In this document: piece after piece, positions 1 through 7,226 of the stretch
How the letters are laid out: the number at the start of each line of letters is the position of its first letter
How positions within the stretch are numbered: position 1 is the first letter of the stretch
Source: JACQGD01 sp045628725
GTDB taxonomy: Bacteria; Patescibacteriota; Saccharimonadia; Saccharimonadales; Saccharimonadaceae
Direction of reading: 5' to 3'
Assembly (NCBI GenBank): GCA_045628725.1
Contig: JAZQPT010000079.1
Location: 1-26,391, forward strand
Length of the DNA: 26,391 bases
Program-made: the position numbers and the translations under genes
Notes under the pieces: generated by a model
Told to the model about the DNA's origin: nothing
Seen by the model: the letters and a program-made list of their open reading frames with translations, nothing else
Databases searched by the model: none

Positions 1-289
1 TCTTTTTGCTCAAGATCAGCTTGATTATATTCCATATTCATTCCCTGAATTTGAAGGACGTGATGTAAAGATAAAAATCGGAGGTCGTTCACGATTATGG
101 ACGCCCGAGCAAGCGTTTGACCGGGCACTGCATCCGAACAGGGAACACTGGCGTAACAGCGCACAGGAAGAAGAGACGATATCACAGATCAAGTGGTCAA
201 AAGATGAAGACTGGGACGGTTCGTCTGTCACTATCGATCGCACCGATACCTACGTTCCGGCGAAAGTTCATCGTCGTCAGCGCAGATAG
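1..289 (+). CDS. 3' end of an unrecognised protein (partial)
   Basis: An open frame enters from the left edge (first whole codon at base 2) and ends at a TAG at 287-289, giving about 95 C-terminal residues. The readable part is charged and hydrophilic, with a tryptophan-containing acidic stretch (WSKDEDWDGSS) and a basic end (KVHRRQRR). There is no membrane segment and no motif I recognise. The reading frame is supported by its continuity, by the hairpin just after the stop, and by the convergent gene beyond it. The missing N-terminus prevents a functional call. A competing minus-strand frame over 25-243 is judged a shadow. Confidence 0.6.
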   Translation, partial: LFAQDQLDYIPYSFPEFEGRDVKIKIGGRSRLWTPEQAFDRALHPNREHWRNSAQEEETISQIKWSKDEDWDGSSVTIDRTDTYVPAKVHRRQRR

Positions 290-298
290 AAATTAAAC

Positions 299-344
299 AA
301 GGCTAGGGCGTTCCAGACATTTCGTCTGTACTTGCCCTAGCCTT
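299..344. terminator. Hairpin terminator between convergent genes
   Basis: An 11-bp perfect inverted repeat (299-309 with 334-344) encloses a second small inverted repeat (CAGAC...GTCTG). It lies 9 bases after the stop of the left-edge gene and 17 bases before the stop of the minus-strand gene at 362. The flanks are A-rich on the left and have only a short T run on the right, so it may serve both directions. It is not a textbook U-tract terminator. Confidence 0.6.
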
Positions 345-361
345 TGCTGAGAGAGAGGTAT

Positions 362-871
362 TTAGTGAAGCGAGAGCTCCCTTCGTACGTCGGCGCTGCA
401 GTGATCAAAAAATGTGTCGCGAATTTCGTCGACAGAGTCTCGAGTGTTCAGATCGATGATCTCCAGATCTGTCTTGGCTTCGAGTTTTTTGACGACCCGA
501 AACGGTAGCGCAAACGCACAGCTAGACGTGATGGCAACGCTCTGAGCCGTTTTTTCCTGGACGACGTACCCACACTTGACGGCGTGCCACAGGGCTGCTT
601 TGGCAAGCGAATTGTGCTTGTCTGCCGGATTCTTCACGCGGTCTTGCTGGCCAAGAATACCAGCGAGCCGAAGTTTCCATGCAACATCGTCTAGACTGCT
701 ACCTTCAAACGTTTCCAGTAAGACAACGTCATAGATCGCTTCGGCTACCTGTTGGATTCGCTCGCTTCTCTCGTCAGCCTTTTTTTGCTGCGCGGCGAGA
801 TAGGCTTTTGCGTCACGAATCTTTTTGCTGCCCACAGTACACCTCATCTGAGCATGGTAATGAACGAGCAC
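362..871 (-). CDS. Unrecognised small protein, possibly winged-helix-like
   Basis: A frame of up to 169 residues that I cannot place in a family. The N-terminal third is Lys/Glu/Ala-rich and probably helical (KKIRDAKAYLAAQQKKADER). The middle (SLDDVAWKLRLAGILG, then SLAKAALWHAVKCGYVVQEK) has the rhythm of a helix-turn-helix followed by a short wing, so a DNA-binding role is possible but unproven. There are no membrane segments. The start is uncertain. The longest frame begins with GTG at 871, which has purines directly against it. An in-frame ATG at 847 has no ribosome site. A GTG at 835 has GAGGT five bases upstream. A promoter (922-950) and a leader hairpin (887-907) precede it, supporting a real, separately transcribed gene. 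Confidence 0.6.
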   Translation of the reverse strand: MLVHYHAQMRCTVGSKKIRDAKAYLAAQQKKADERSERIQQVAEAIYDVVLLETFEGSSLDDVAWKLRLAGILGQQDRVKNPADKHNSLAKAALWHAVKCGYVVQEKTAQSVAITSSCAFALPFRVVKKLEAKTDLEIIDLNTRDSVDEIRDTFFDHCSADVRRELSLH

Positions 872-886
872 TCCCGCTGATGGAAG

Positions 887-907
887 CTATGTGTATACGA
901 CACATAG
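887..907 (-). promoter_or_regulatory. Inverted repeat in the leader of the 362-871 gene
   Basis: CTATGTGT and ACACATAG form a perfect 8-bp inverted repeat with a 5-base loop (895-899). It sits just downstream of the predicted minus-strand start of transcription (about 915) and upstream of every candidate start codon, so it would be either a leader hairpin or a dimeric operator. No T run follows it on the minus strand, which argues against a terminator. Confidence 0.4.
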
Positions 908-921
908 TGAAGCTTAGTTAG

Positions 922-950
922 TTTATACTACGAGTTCACTTACTTTACAA
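922..950 (-). promoter_or_regulatory. Sigma-70-type promoter for the 362-871 gene
   Basis: On the minus strand TTGTAA (945-950) and TATAAA (922-927) are separated by exactly 17 bases. Both are close to the -35/-10 consensus. Transcription would start near 915, giving a leader of at least 45 bases that contains the inverted repeat at 887-907. Confidence 0.5.
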
Positions 951-1017
951 GTATTATTTAATAATTTAGTATGTGCGGCGAAAATATGTAGCTAACAAGT
1001 GACCACACTTACGGCGC

Positions 1018-2781
1018 TTACTCTTCGATAAAGCCGCCACTTTGGTGTGACCACAGCGAGGCGTACGTACCCTTTTGCTTTAATAGTTCGGAATGTGATC
1101 CATCCTCTGTCACTTTTCCATTATCGAGCACGATTATACGATCGAGTTTTGCGATAGTCGACAAACGATGAGCGATAACAATCGATGTTTTGTTCTTCAT
1201 GAGTTTTTCGAATGCATCCTGAATAAGTTTTTCACTTTCACTATCGAGCGCGCTGGTGGCTTCGTCGAGTATAAGAATAGGTGCGTCTTTTAGTATCGCG
1301 CGAGCGATGGCGACACGTTGTCGTTGACCGCCACTTAATTTGACACCACGTTCACCGACGAGTGTATTGTACTGTTCTGGCAGCTCATTAATAAATATAT
1401 CTGCATGCGCTTTTTTGGCGGCAGCCTTGATAGATTCCATTGATGCGCCTGGTTTGCTGTAGCTAATATTTTCGGCAACTGTTCGATGAAACAGCAATGG
1501 CTCTTGGGGGACATACGCAATTGCGTCGTGTAGTGACGCCTGTGTTATCGCTGCGATATCCTGGCCGTCTATCGTGATGGTTCCAGAGTCGTGCGTGATG
1601 AATCGTAATAGAAGTTTTGTAAGTGTCGTTTTACCGGATCCGCTAACACCAACAATGCCTACTTTTTGTCCGGACGGTATGGTGATGTTTAGATTATCAA
1701 ACAGAGCATGTGATCCACCTTCATGAGTGAACGAAAGGTTATTGATATCTAAATCACCGTTGCGTACCTTTAAGGCTTTGGTCGATGCGTCTTTAATGCT
1801 GATAGGTTGATGAAGGATTTCAAGCATCTCTTCGGAATCTCCTGTGATTTGGTAGAAGCTCCGTAGCATATGAGAAATGTTCCATATTTCCTGGATGAGG
1901 TTAAATGTGTAGGTAAGACATAGATACATTATTGCCGCGTCAGCAATACCGTATTGAACTGCCCATATCGATGCGATTAATACCGATACTCTCATTAGCG
2001 CGATAATACTTGAGTACACGGTTGCAACGCGCGTAATGCCGCTTCGTACTCGGAACTCTTTAGTCACCATGTCATCAATAGACGTGTCTAATCTTTTTTG
2101 TTCATAGATTTCGCGGCTGTCGATCTTTACTGCAAATATATTCGAAATAGAATCCGACAACTGTGCAGATATTTTTGTGTACGATTTAGACCGGGCTTTT
2201 TGTCGCGGGCGCATAAACCGAGTGCCGTAATATGCGGCAACGACATAGAGCAATACGAATAATGCTAGGATTAGTGCGTATTGCCAAATTAGGAAAGAAA
2301 CACCCACGATTGTTGCGACGACGGACGTCACGACAAAGAGCATCTCAAAGATGATCATATTCCAGAAGCTTATAAATGCGCTTGCGAATTTGTTTACTTT
2401 TGAAACGAGTGATCCTGCAAAGTTATCGTTATAAAAATCGAGTGAATGGTGAGTTAGTTTTTCGTAGCTTTCACGGTAGATGTCTTTAGCGCCGCGCACT
2501 TGAATGTCCCATGCTGCAAATAAGTTGATGCGATAACCTATAACTTGGGTTAGTACCTGCAGTACAGCATATCCAGCAATGAGCCCTATTGATGATTCGA
2601 GTGTGACCGTTCCTGCCTGAATATTAGACAATACGACGGCAATAATTATTGGCGTAACGTAGCGTTCCAGGACAATCGTTGTCGGCGCAACAATAAAACT
2701 TGTCACGACTTGTCGACGAAACTTCATTGCATGATTCCAATGGAATTGCAGGATTTGTTTTGTTGTTATATCTTTTTTCAT
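1018..2781 (-). CDS. ABC exporter half-transporter (second gene of pair)
   Basis: A 587-residue half-transporter with an N-terminal membrane domain of about six helices (residues 20-310) and a C-terminal ATPase domain (about 340-587). All catalytic motifs are present: Walker A GVSGSGKTT with Lys near 384, signature LSGGQRQR, Walker B ILILDEATSALD with the catalytic Glu, and the switch His in IAHRLS. The family (MsbA/multidrug type) pumps lipids, peptides or drugs outward as dimers. Its ATG overlaps the TGA of the upstream gene (ATGA, 2778-2781), indicating translational coupling, so the likely partner is that gene's product. Both proteins end in nearly the same tail (HQSGGFIEE), pointing to a tandem duplication. 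The substrate cannot be told from sequence. Confidence 0.93.
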   Translation of the reverse strand: MKKDITTKQILQFHWNHAMKFRRQVVTSFIVAPTTIVLERYVTPIIIAVVLSNIQAGTVTLESSIGLIAGYAVLQVLTQVIGYRINLFAAWDIQVRGAKDIYRESYEKLTHHSLDFYNDNFAGSLVSKVNKFASAFISFWNMIIFEMLFVVTSVVATIVGVSFLIWQYALILALFVLLYVVAAYYGTRFMRPRQKARSKSYTKISAQLSDSISNIFAVKIDSREIYEQKRLDTSIDDMVTKEFRVRSGITRVATVYSSIIALMRVSVLIASIWAVQYGIADAAIMYLCLTYTFNLIQEIWNISHMLRSFYQITGDSEEMLEILHQPISIKDASTKALKVRNGDLDINNLSFTHEGGSHALFDNLNITIPSGQKVGIVGVSGSGKTTLTKLLLRFITHDSGTITIDGQDIAAITQASLHDAIAYVPQEPLLFHRTVAENISYSKPGASMESIKAAAKKAHADIFINELPEQYNTLVGERGVKLSGGQRQRVAIARAILKDAPILILDEATSALDSESEKLIQDAFEKLMKNKTSIVIAHRLSTIAKLDRIIVLDNGKVTEDGSHSELLKQKGTYASLWSHQSGGFIEE

Positions 2782-4526
2782 TCTTCAATAAATCCGCCAC
2801 TTTGGTGCGCCCATAATTTTGCATAGACGCTATGTTTATTTAGTAATTCTGAGTGAGCACCATCTTCGATAATAGCACCATTATCAAGCACAATGATACG
2901 ATCGAGCTTTGCGATAGTCGAAAGCCGATGGGCGATAACGATACTGGTGCGGCCGTGCATCAGTATTTCGAGTGCATCCTGAATCAACTTTTCGCTCTCG
3001 CTGTCTAGCGCGCTGGTCGCTTCGTCTAGCAGTAGTATCGGAGCGTCCTTAAGGATGGCTCGAGCAATCGCAATACGCTGACGCTGTCCACCAGATAGCT
3101 TGACGCCGCGTTCGCCAACAGCCGTATCCAGACCTTCTGGTAGCCTGTCGATAAAGTCCAGGGCATTCGCTTGCTTGGCCGCGCGGCGAATATCCTGATC
3201 TGTTGCTTCTGGATTCCCGTAGGCGATATTGTCGCGCAGACTGCGGTGAAATAGGAGGGGTTCCTGGGGGACATAGGCAATATGTTCGCGCAGGCTTGCC
3301 TGGGTAATCGTGCGTATGTCCTGACCATCGATAGTAATTGCGCCGCCGGTTACGTCGGCAAAACGGAGCAGTAATTGAGTGATGGTCGTTTTACCGGCGC
3401 CACTATGGCCAACTAAACCGACTTTTTGGCCGGCAGGAATTGTCAACGATACATCTTCGATGACGTTATCATTGCTATCGCTGTAATGATAGTCTACGTC
3501 TTTGAGTGTAATAACTGGACGTTTTGTTTTGAGAACTTTTGCGTTTGGTTCGTCCGTCACTGTGTCTTTTTGCATGAGCATGTCTGTCATTGGTGCGGCA
3601 TCAAGGAATGCCTGGTCATAGCCATTAATAATGTCGCCAAGGACAAAGAGCTGCGAAGCGATACGTTGCAAATACGCTAGCATGAAAATTGCCGTCGCTA
3701 TGTTCATTTGACCATTCAGAGTCATGGTTGTTGTGAGGGCGATCGCAATAATTTGCACGACAATCATGAGCGCTACGCGAGCAGAGCCTTCGGCGGCCAC
3801 AAACCCTAAATCCTTTTTATAAACATTGCGAAATCGGTCAGTTAATTTTTTGAGAGTAGCCGACTCTCGTTCTTCGGCTGCAAAAGTCCGAACGATTAGA
3901 CTGTTCGTAAGGGCGTCCGCGACAACACCATGTATCTCTCCTGCGAGTTCTTTGCGTTCATGCCGAAGTGGCGCGCGTTTTTTTGCACTCCAGCGAATCT
4001 GTAGTCCGAGCAAGATGATCAGGAACAGAATGATTGCAGCAGCAAGAAGTGACTGAGATGCGAGAATAATCACACCACCACCGACAGACAGGATAAATCC
4101 AAGCGTACGGATAATGAAGAGGTCTTGGATGTGCACTTCGCTGCGGACAAAGTCAATGTAACGGCTAGTCATAGCACCGATTTTTTGGTCGGAAAAGAAC
4201 GCGCTATCTTTATGAATGAGTCGTCTGAATACTGCCTCGCGCAGACTGCTTATGACATTTGCTTCATGCGTAGTCATTGCCTGGAAACCAATAAAGTTAA
4301 TAATCGCGCCAACCAAGCCGACGATAGCAGCAAAGAAGAGATTCTGGTTAATTTGAGCTTCGTTTTGTTCTGATAGTCCGCCTATTGCCTGACTTAAAAA
4401 GTAGGGCAGCAGTGTGTCGATCAACAGCACGCCGACCGGGATGCCGATGAGCATGGTAAAAAAGCTGATTTTATGATGACGTATTTGCTCCCAGTATAGA
4501 CTGAGTGTTTTTCGATTTGTTCCCAC
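2778..4526 (-). CDS. ABC exporter half-transporter (first gene of pair)
   Basis: A 582-residue membrane-plus-ATPase half-transporter. Hydrophobic helices run from about residue 20 to 310, followed by an ATPase domain with Walker A GHSGAGKTT (Lys near 379), LSGGQRQR, Walker B ILLLDEATSALD and IAHRLS. Because both NBDs of the pair keep the Walker B Glu and the signature, a heterodimer would have two competent ATP sites, unlike exporters with one degenerate site. Two homodimers are also possible. The start is GTG (4524-4526) with AAAGGA about five bases upstream. The upstream 193-bp region to trhO carries inverted repeats that could be operators. Substrate unknown. Confidence 0.93.
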   Translation of the reverse strand: MGTNRKTLSLYWEQIRHHKISFFTMLIGIPVGVLLIDTLLPYFLSQAIGGLSEQNEAQINQNLFFAAIVGLVGAIINFIGFQAMTTHEANVISSLREAVFRRLIHKDSAFFSDQKIGAMTSRYIDFVRSEVHIQDLFIIRTLGFILSVGGGVIILASQSLLAAAIILFLIILLGLQIRWSAKKRAPLRHERKELAGEIHGVVADALTNSLIVRTFAAEERESATLKKLTDRFRNVYKKDLGFVAAEGSARVALMIVVQIIAIALTTTMTLNGQMNIATAIFMLAYLQRIASQLFVLGDIINGYDQAFLDAAPMTDMLMQKDTVTDEPNAKVLKTKRPVITLKDVDYHYSDSNDNVIEDVSLTIPAGQKVGLVGHSGAGKTTITQLLLRFADVTGGAITIDGQDIRTITQASLREHIAYVPQEPLLFHRSLRDNIAYGNPEATDQDIRRAAKQANALDFIDRLPEGLDTAVGERGVKLSGGQRQRIAIARAILKDAPILLLDEATSALDSESEKLIQDALEILMHGRTSIVIAHRLSTIAKLDRIIVLDNGAIIEDGAHSELLNKHSVYAKLWAHQSGGFIEE

Positions 4527-4573
4527 GAGTATCCTTTCTGTAGTACCGAGTGCTTAGATGGGTGTCGCTATTG

Positions 4574-4620
4574 GTTTGGTCGTCCAAACGTATGCATGTA
4601 GAGGATCCTGATAACGGATC
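4574..4620. promoter_or_regulatory. Inverted repeats upstream of the ABC operon
   Basis: The 193-bp divergent gap between the ABC pair and trhO holds two inverted repeats: GTTTGG-TCGT-CCAAAC (4574-4589) and GATCC-N7-GGATC (4604-4608 with 4616-4620). They lie 48-95 bases upstream of the ABC start codon, where an operator could act. I see no clear -35/-10 pair for the ABC operon, so the functional role is inference. Confidence 0.3.
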
Positions 4621-4705
4621 ATAGTGATTTTAGTATGACACATAGAGGCGGTGTCTACAAGCGTTTTCTCAGCAAAACCATGCTGTGTCATGGAGGAGTA
4701 TATGG

Positions 4706-4711
4706 TATAAT
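4706..4711 (+). promoter_or_regulatory. Extended -10 promoter of trhO (leaderless)
   Basis: A perfect TATAAT preceded by TGG (extended -10) ends 8 bases before the ATG at 4720. With normal start-site spacing the mRNA would begin at or within a base or two of the A of ATG. No convincing -35 is visible. Confidence 0.75.
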
Positions 4712-4719
4712 ATATACTG

Positions 4720-5625
4720 ATGCAAAAAATACTTCTCTACTACAAATTCACCCCAATCAGTGACCCGCTGGCCGTTAAGCTATGGCAAAAAACCTTGTGC
4801 GACGGGCTCAACCTGCAGGGGCGAATTTTAGTAAGCGAACACGGCCTTAACGGGACAGTAGGCGGCGATATTGATGATCTAAAATCATATATCAAAACAA
4901 CAAAACAATATCCTGGATTTAAGGACGTCGTATTTAAATGGAGTGATGGCAGTCGCGAAGATTTTCCGCGTATGAGCGTCAAGGTTCGCCGAGAACTTGT
5001 TGGATTTCAGAACTCTGATGACGAGATTCAGGTAGATGAAAAAGGTGTCATTGGTGGCGGTAAGCACATCAAGCCAAAGCAAGTACACGAAATGATCGAA
5101 CAATACGGCGACGACGTTATCTTCTTTGACGGCCGTAATGCGCACGAGGCTAAGATTGGTAAATTTAAAAATGCCATTGTCCCAAACACGAATACGAGTC
5201 GTGATTTTATCGCCGAACTTGAGAGCGATAAGTACGACGATATCAAAGATAAAAAAGTGATTACGTATTGCACTGGCGGCATTCGATGCGAGGCGATCAG
5301 CGCAATGATGAAAAAACGTGGATTCAAGGATGTCTACCAGATTGATGGCGGAATTGTAAAGTACGGTGAAGCCTACGGTGACGATGGTCTATGGGAAGGC
5401 AGCTTGCGGGTATTTGATAATCGCATGACCGTTGATTTTAGCGACCATACGAAAACGATCGGTGAATGTACGCACTGTCACGGACCGACAAATAATTTCG
5501 AAAACTGCGCATGGGCAAACTGTAACGACTTAGTGCTAATATGCCTGCACTGTAAACAAAACCCAGATCTTTTATACCATACAGAATTATGCCGCGAAAA
5601 ATCACTCGTTGGTGCGACGGTATAG
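4720..5625 (+). CDS. trhO: tRNA uridine(34) hydroxylase TrhO (rhodanese-like)
   Basis: A 301-residue member of the YceA/TrhO family, which performs oxygen-dependent hydroxylation of uridine 34 in tRNAs to 5-hydroxyuridine, the precursor of cmo5U/mo5U wobble modifications. The N-terminal ferredoxin-like part (1-95) is followed by a rhodanese domain with the family loop CTGGIRCE, placing the conserved Cys at residue 184. A cysteine-rich C-terminus (CTHCH, CAWANC, CLHC) resembles a small metal-binding knuckle. Length is close to the usual 300-350 residues. The start is fixed by the adjacent -10 box. It is monocistronic and convergent with the methyltransferase gene. Confidence in the family is high; activity on tRNA is inferred from family. 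Confidence 0.93.
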   Translation: MQKILLYYKFTPISDPLAVKLWQKTLCDGLNLQGRILVSEHGLNGTVGGDIDDLKSYIKTTKQYPGFKDVVFKWSDGSREDFPRMSVKVRRELVGFQNSDDEIQVDEKGVIGGGKHIKPKQVHEMIEQYGDDVIFFDGRNAHEAKIGKFKNAIVPNTNTSRDFIAELESDKYDDIKDKKVITYCTGGIRCEAISAMMKKRGFKDVYQIDGGIVKYGEAYGDDGLWEGSLRVFDNRMTVDFSDHTKTIGECTHCHGPTNNFENCAWANCNDLVLICLHCKQNPDLLYHTELCREKSLVGATV

Positions 5626-5749
5626 TTTATTCATACGCACGTAACGATACAAGATGTGTAATGTTTGACTACCCAGCTTGTTTAAGTGATTAAAAGACGG
5701 ACTCGACATGCGAGAAATATAAAAATCGTACAGTTATTGCCATATAAGA

Positions 5750-6460
5750 TTATTTAGATTTTTTGCCAAATAACGAAACCCATTGTTCGGCCGTCAGTTC
5801 GGAAGGTTTTTTCTCGCCCATTCCTAGTGTTGCGAAATATTTTTGACGCGAGAAGCAGAGTTCGACAAATTCGCGATATCGAGGCATTTTGGCGATTGGA
5901 ACCAACGGTACATCGCGGCGCAATAACTCGATAAATACTGTATCGACTGCAGGGGGCGGCGTGTAGTCCGTGCGATCTAGTTTGTAGCGGATTCGTGCAC
6001 TAAATTGCGGCGCTATAAACGCACCAAGTAGCCCCGTAAAGCTTTCTGTGTCCATGAGTAATTTTTGTGCAAACTGTCTTTGTACGATTAAGTAAATGGT
6101 GTTCGGTAGATTGCTCGCTTCGGTGAGGCGTCGTACGATCGGCGAACTTAGGTGGAAAGGGATATTAGCAAATACTTTGTAGTCACCTGTTGGTAGTTCA
6201 AATGTTAAAGCATCATCGTGAGTTATTTCTACATTAGTAAATTCAGCAAGGTTTTCTCGTAGCTTTTCTAGTATGCGCGGATCTTGTTCGAGTGCCACGA
6301 CTTTTGCGCAGCGTTCGGCGAGTACCGACGAGATAATTCCGCTACCGGCACCAATATCATAGACGACATCGGATTTTTTAAGGTTGCTATGTCCGGCAAG
6401 GGTTTTGACGATAGTAGGGCTGCGTAAAAAGTTTTGTGATTGGGTGTGAAGGCGTTTCAT
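5750..6460 (-). CDS. rRNA adenine N6-dimethyltransferase, Erm/KsgA family
   Basis: A 236-residue SAM-dependent methyltransferase. The N-terminal SQNFL signature, SAM loop VYDIGAGSGIIS (about 33-44), acidic ribose-binding VALEQDP, and catalytic motif ANIPFHLSSPIVRRL (about 98-112) identify the rRNA adenine dimethylase family. The NIPF form of motif IV and the short all-helical tail resemble Erm enzymes, which methylate 23S rRNA A2058 and give macrolide resistance. KsgA, which methylates the 16S 3' end, usually has NLPYN and about 270 residues. I therefore favour Erm-like but cannot exclude that it is this organism's KsgA. A -10 box (6469-6474) ends 8 bases before its ATG, so the purine run before the start is probably not a working ribosome site. 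Confidence 0.85.
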   Translation of the reverse strand: MKRLHTQSQNFLRSPTIVKTLAGHSNLKKSDVVYDIGAGSGIISSVLAERCAKVVALEQDPRILEKLRENLAEFTNVEITHDDALTFELPTGDYKVFANIPFHLSSPIVRRLTEASNLPNTIYLIVQRQFAQKLLMDTESFTGLLGAFIAPQFSARIRYKLDRTDYTPPPAVDTVFIELLRRDVPLVPIAKMPRYREFVELCFSRQKYFATLGMGEKKPSELTAEQWVSLFGKKSK

Positions 6461-6468
6461 CTCCCTCT

Positions 6469-6474
6469 AGCATA
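6469..6474 (-). promoter_or_regulatory. -10 box of the rRNA methyltransferase (leaderless)
   Basis: On the minus strand TATGCT ends 8 bases before the ATG (6458-6460), the same spacing as in trhO, the VIT-like gene, the hydrolase and uvrC. The intervening AGAGGGAG looks like a Shine-Dalgarno, but would be largely absent from the transcript if it starts at the usual distance. Confidence 0.55.
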
Positions 6475-6502
6475 CTATGTTTTCATTTAACTTGTTTCAT
6501 CG

Positions 6503-6508
6503 TATGAT
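6503..6508 (+). promoter_or_regulatory. -10 box of the LiaF-like gene (leaderless)
   Basis: TATGAT ends 6 bases before the ATG at 6515. It is divergent from the methyltransferase -10 box, with 28 bases between the two hexamers. No convincing -35 was found. Confidence 0.5.
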
Positions 6509-6514
6509 GATTAG

Positions 6515-7177
6515 ATGAAAGCACAAACAACACGATTGATTACAGGACTGCTTATTATAGCGGTAGGCATTGGGTTTTTATTAGGAAATTCCAACGTCAT
6601 TCACTTTAGAGGTATTGTCGAGGATTGGTGGCCACTGGCTATCATTGCCGCTGGTATTTTGATTTTTATCAACGATATAAGAAGTTATTTGTGGGCATTG
6701 CTTGTAGTGGGAATTGGGGTTATTTTCCAATTACGAGAACTTAACATTATCGACGTTGACCCATGGCAGCTTTTTTGGCCTGGTGTCATCATATTTGTGG
6801 GCTTGTCGGTACTATTTAGTCGTTCAGCTCGACACCATGTCAGCAAGGCGGAGCGTGACGACGTAACAGCAATCTTAGGTGGCACTGATCAACGAAGCGC
6901 CTCTGAAGATTACAAGGGGAGCAAAGTGACGACTGTAATGGGTGGAGTAAAGCTCGACCTTCGTAAGGCGGTGATCAAAAAAGAAGCTACTGTCGAAATA
7001 TTTAGCTTTTGGGGCGGAGTCGAGCTAATTGTTCCGCGCAATGTCATTGTTCGCAATCAAACTTCGGCAATTCTTGGTGGAATCGAAGACAAAACTGACC
7101 AGGACTCAGTTAAGGATGCACCTGTACTTTATGTAACTGGCGACGTTATTATGGCCGGTGTGGAAATCAAAAACTAA
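6515..7177 (+). CDS. LiaF-like membrane protein
   Basis: A 220-residue protein with about four N-terminal hydrophobic helices (residues 8-105) and a soluble C-terminal half (112-220) built of repeated beta-strand motifs (AILGGTDQR, VMGGVKLDL, FWGGVELIV, AILGGIED). This is the LiaI/LiaF-type membrane module plus the 'cell-wall-active antibiotics response' C-terminal domain. In Firmicutes LiaF restrains the LiaS sensor kinase and reports envelope stress, but no LiaRS-like pair lies in this window, so a signalling role here is unproven. Its promoter is separate from the downstream VIT-like gene. The start is set by the -10 box at 6503-6508. Confidence 0.8.
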   Translation: MKAQTTRLITGLLIIAVGIGFLLGNSNVIHFRGIVEDWWPLAIIAAGILIFINDIRSYLWALLVVGIGVIFQLRELNIIDVDPWQLFWPGVIIFVGLSVLFSRSARHHVSKAERDDVTAILGGTDQRSASEDYKGSKVTTVMGGVKLDLRKAVIKKEATVEIFSFWGGVELIVPRNVIVRNQTSAILGGIEDKTDQDSVKDAPVLYVTGDVIMAGVEIKN

Positions 7178-7189
7178 CAGTAGTAATAT

Positions 7190-7218
7190 TTGCTATAACC
7201 TATCAAAAATAGTATAAT
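7190..7218 (+). promoter_or_regulatory. Promoter of the VIT-like gene (leaderless)
   Basis: TTGCTA (7190-7195), a 17-base spacer and a perfect TATAAT (7213-7218) form a good sigma-70-type promoter. The -10 ends 8 bases before the ATG at 7227, and no ribosome-binding site fits between them. Confidence 0.75.
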
Positions 7219-7226
7219 AAATAGAT

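Noticed and set aside
997..1010. Small hairpin AAGTG-ACCA-CACTT after the ABC operon as a terminator
   Set aside because: The stem is only five base pairs and no T run follows on the minus strand, so the support is too weak.
5680..5740. Terminator between trhO and the rRNA methyltransferase
   Set aside because: Only a four-pair CTCG/CGAG hairpin with a loose T-rich tail was seen. The 124-base gap holds nothing else that I can support.
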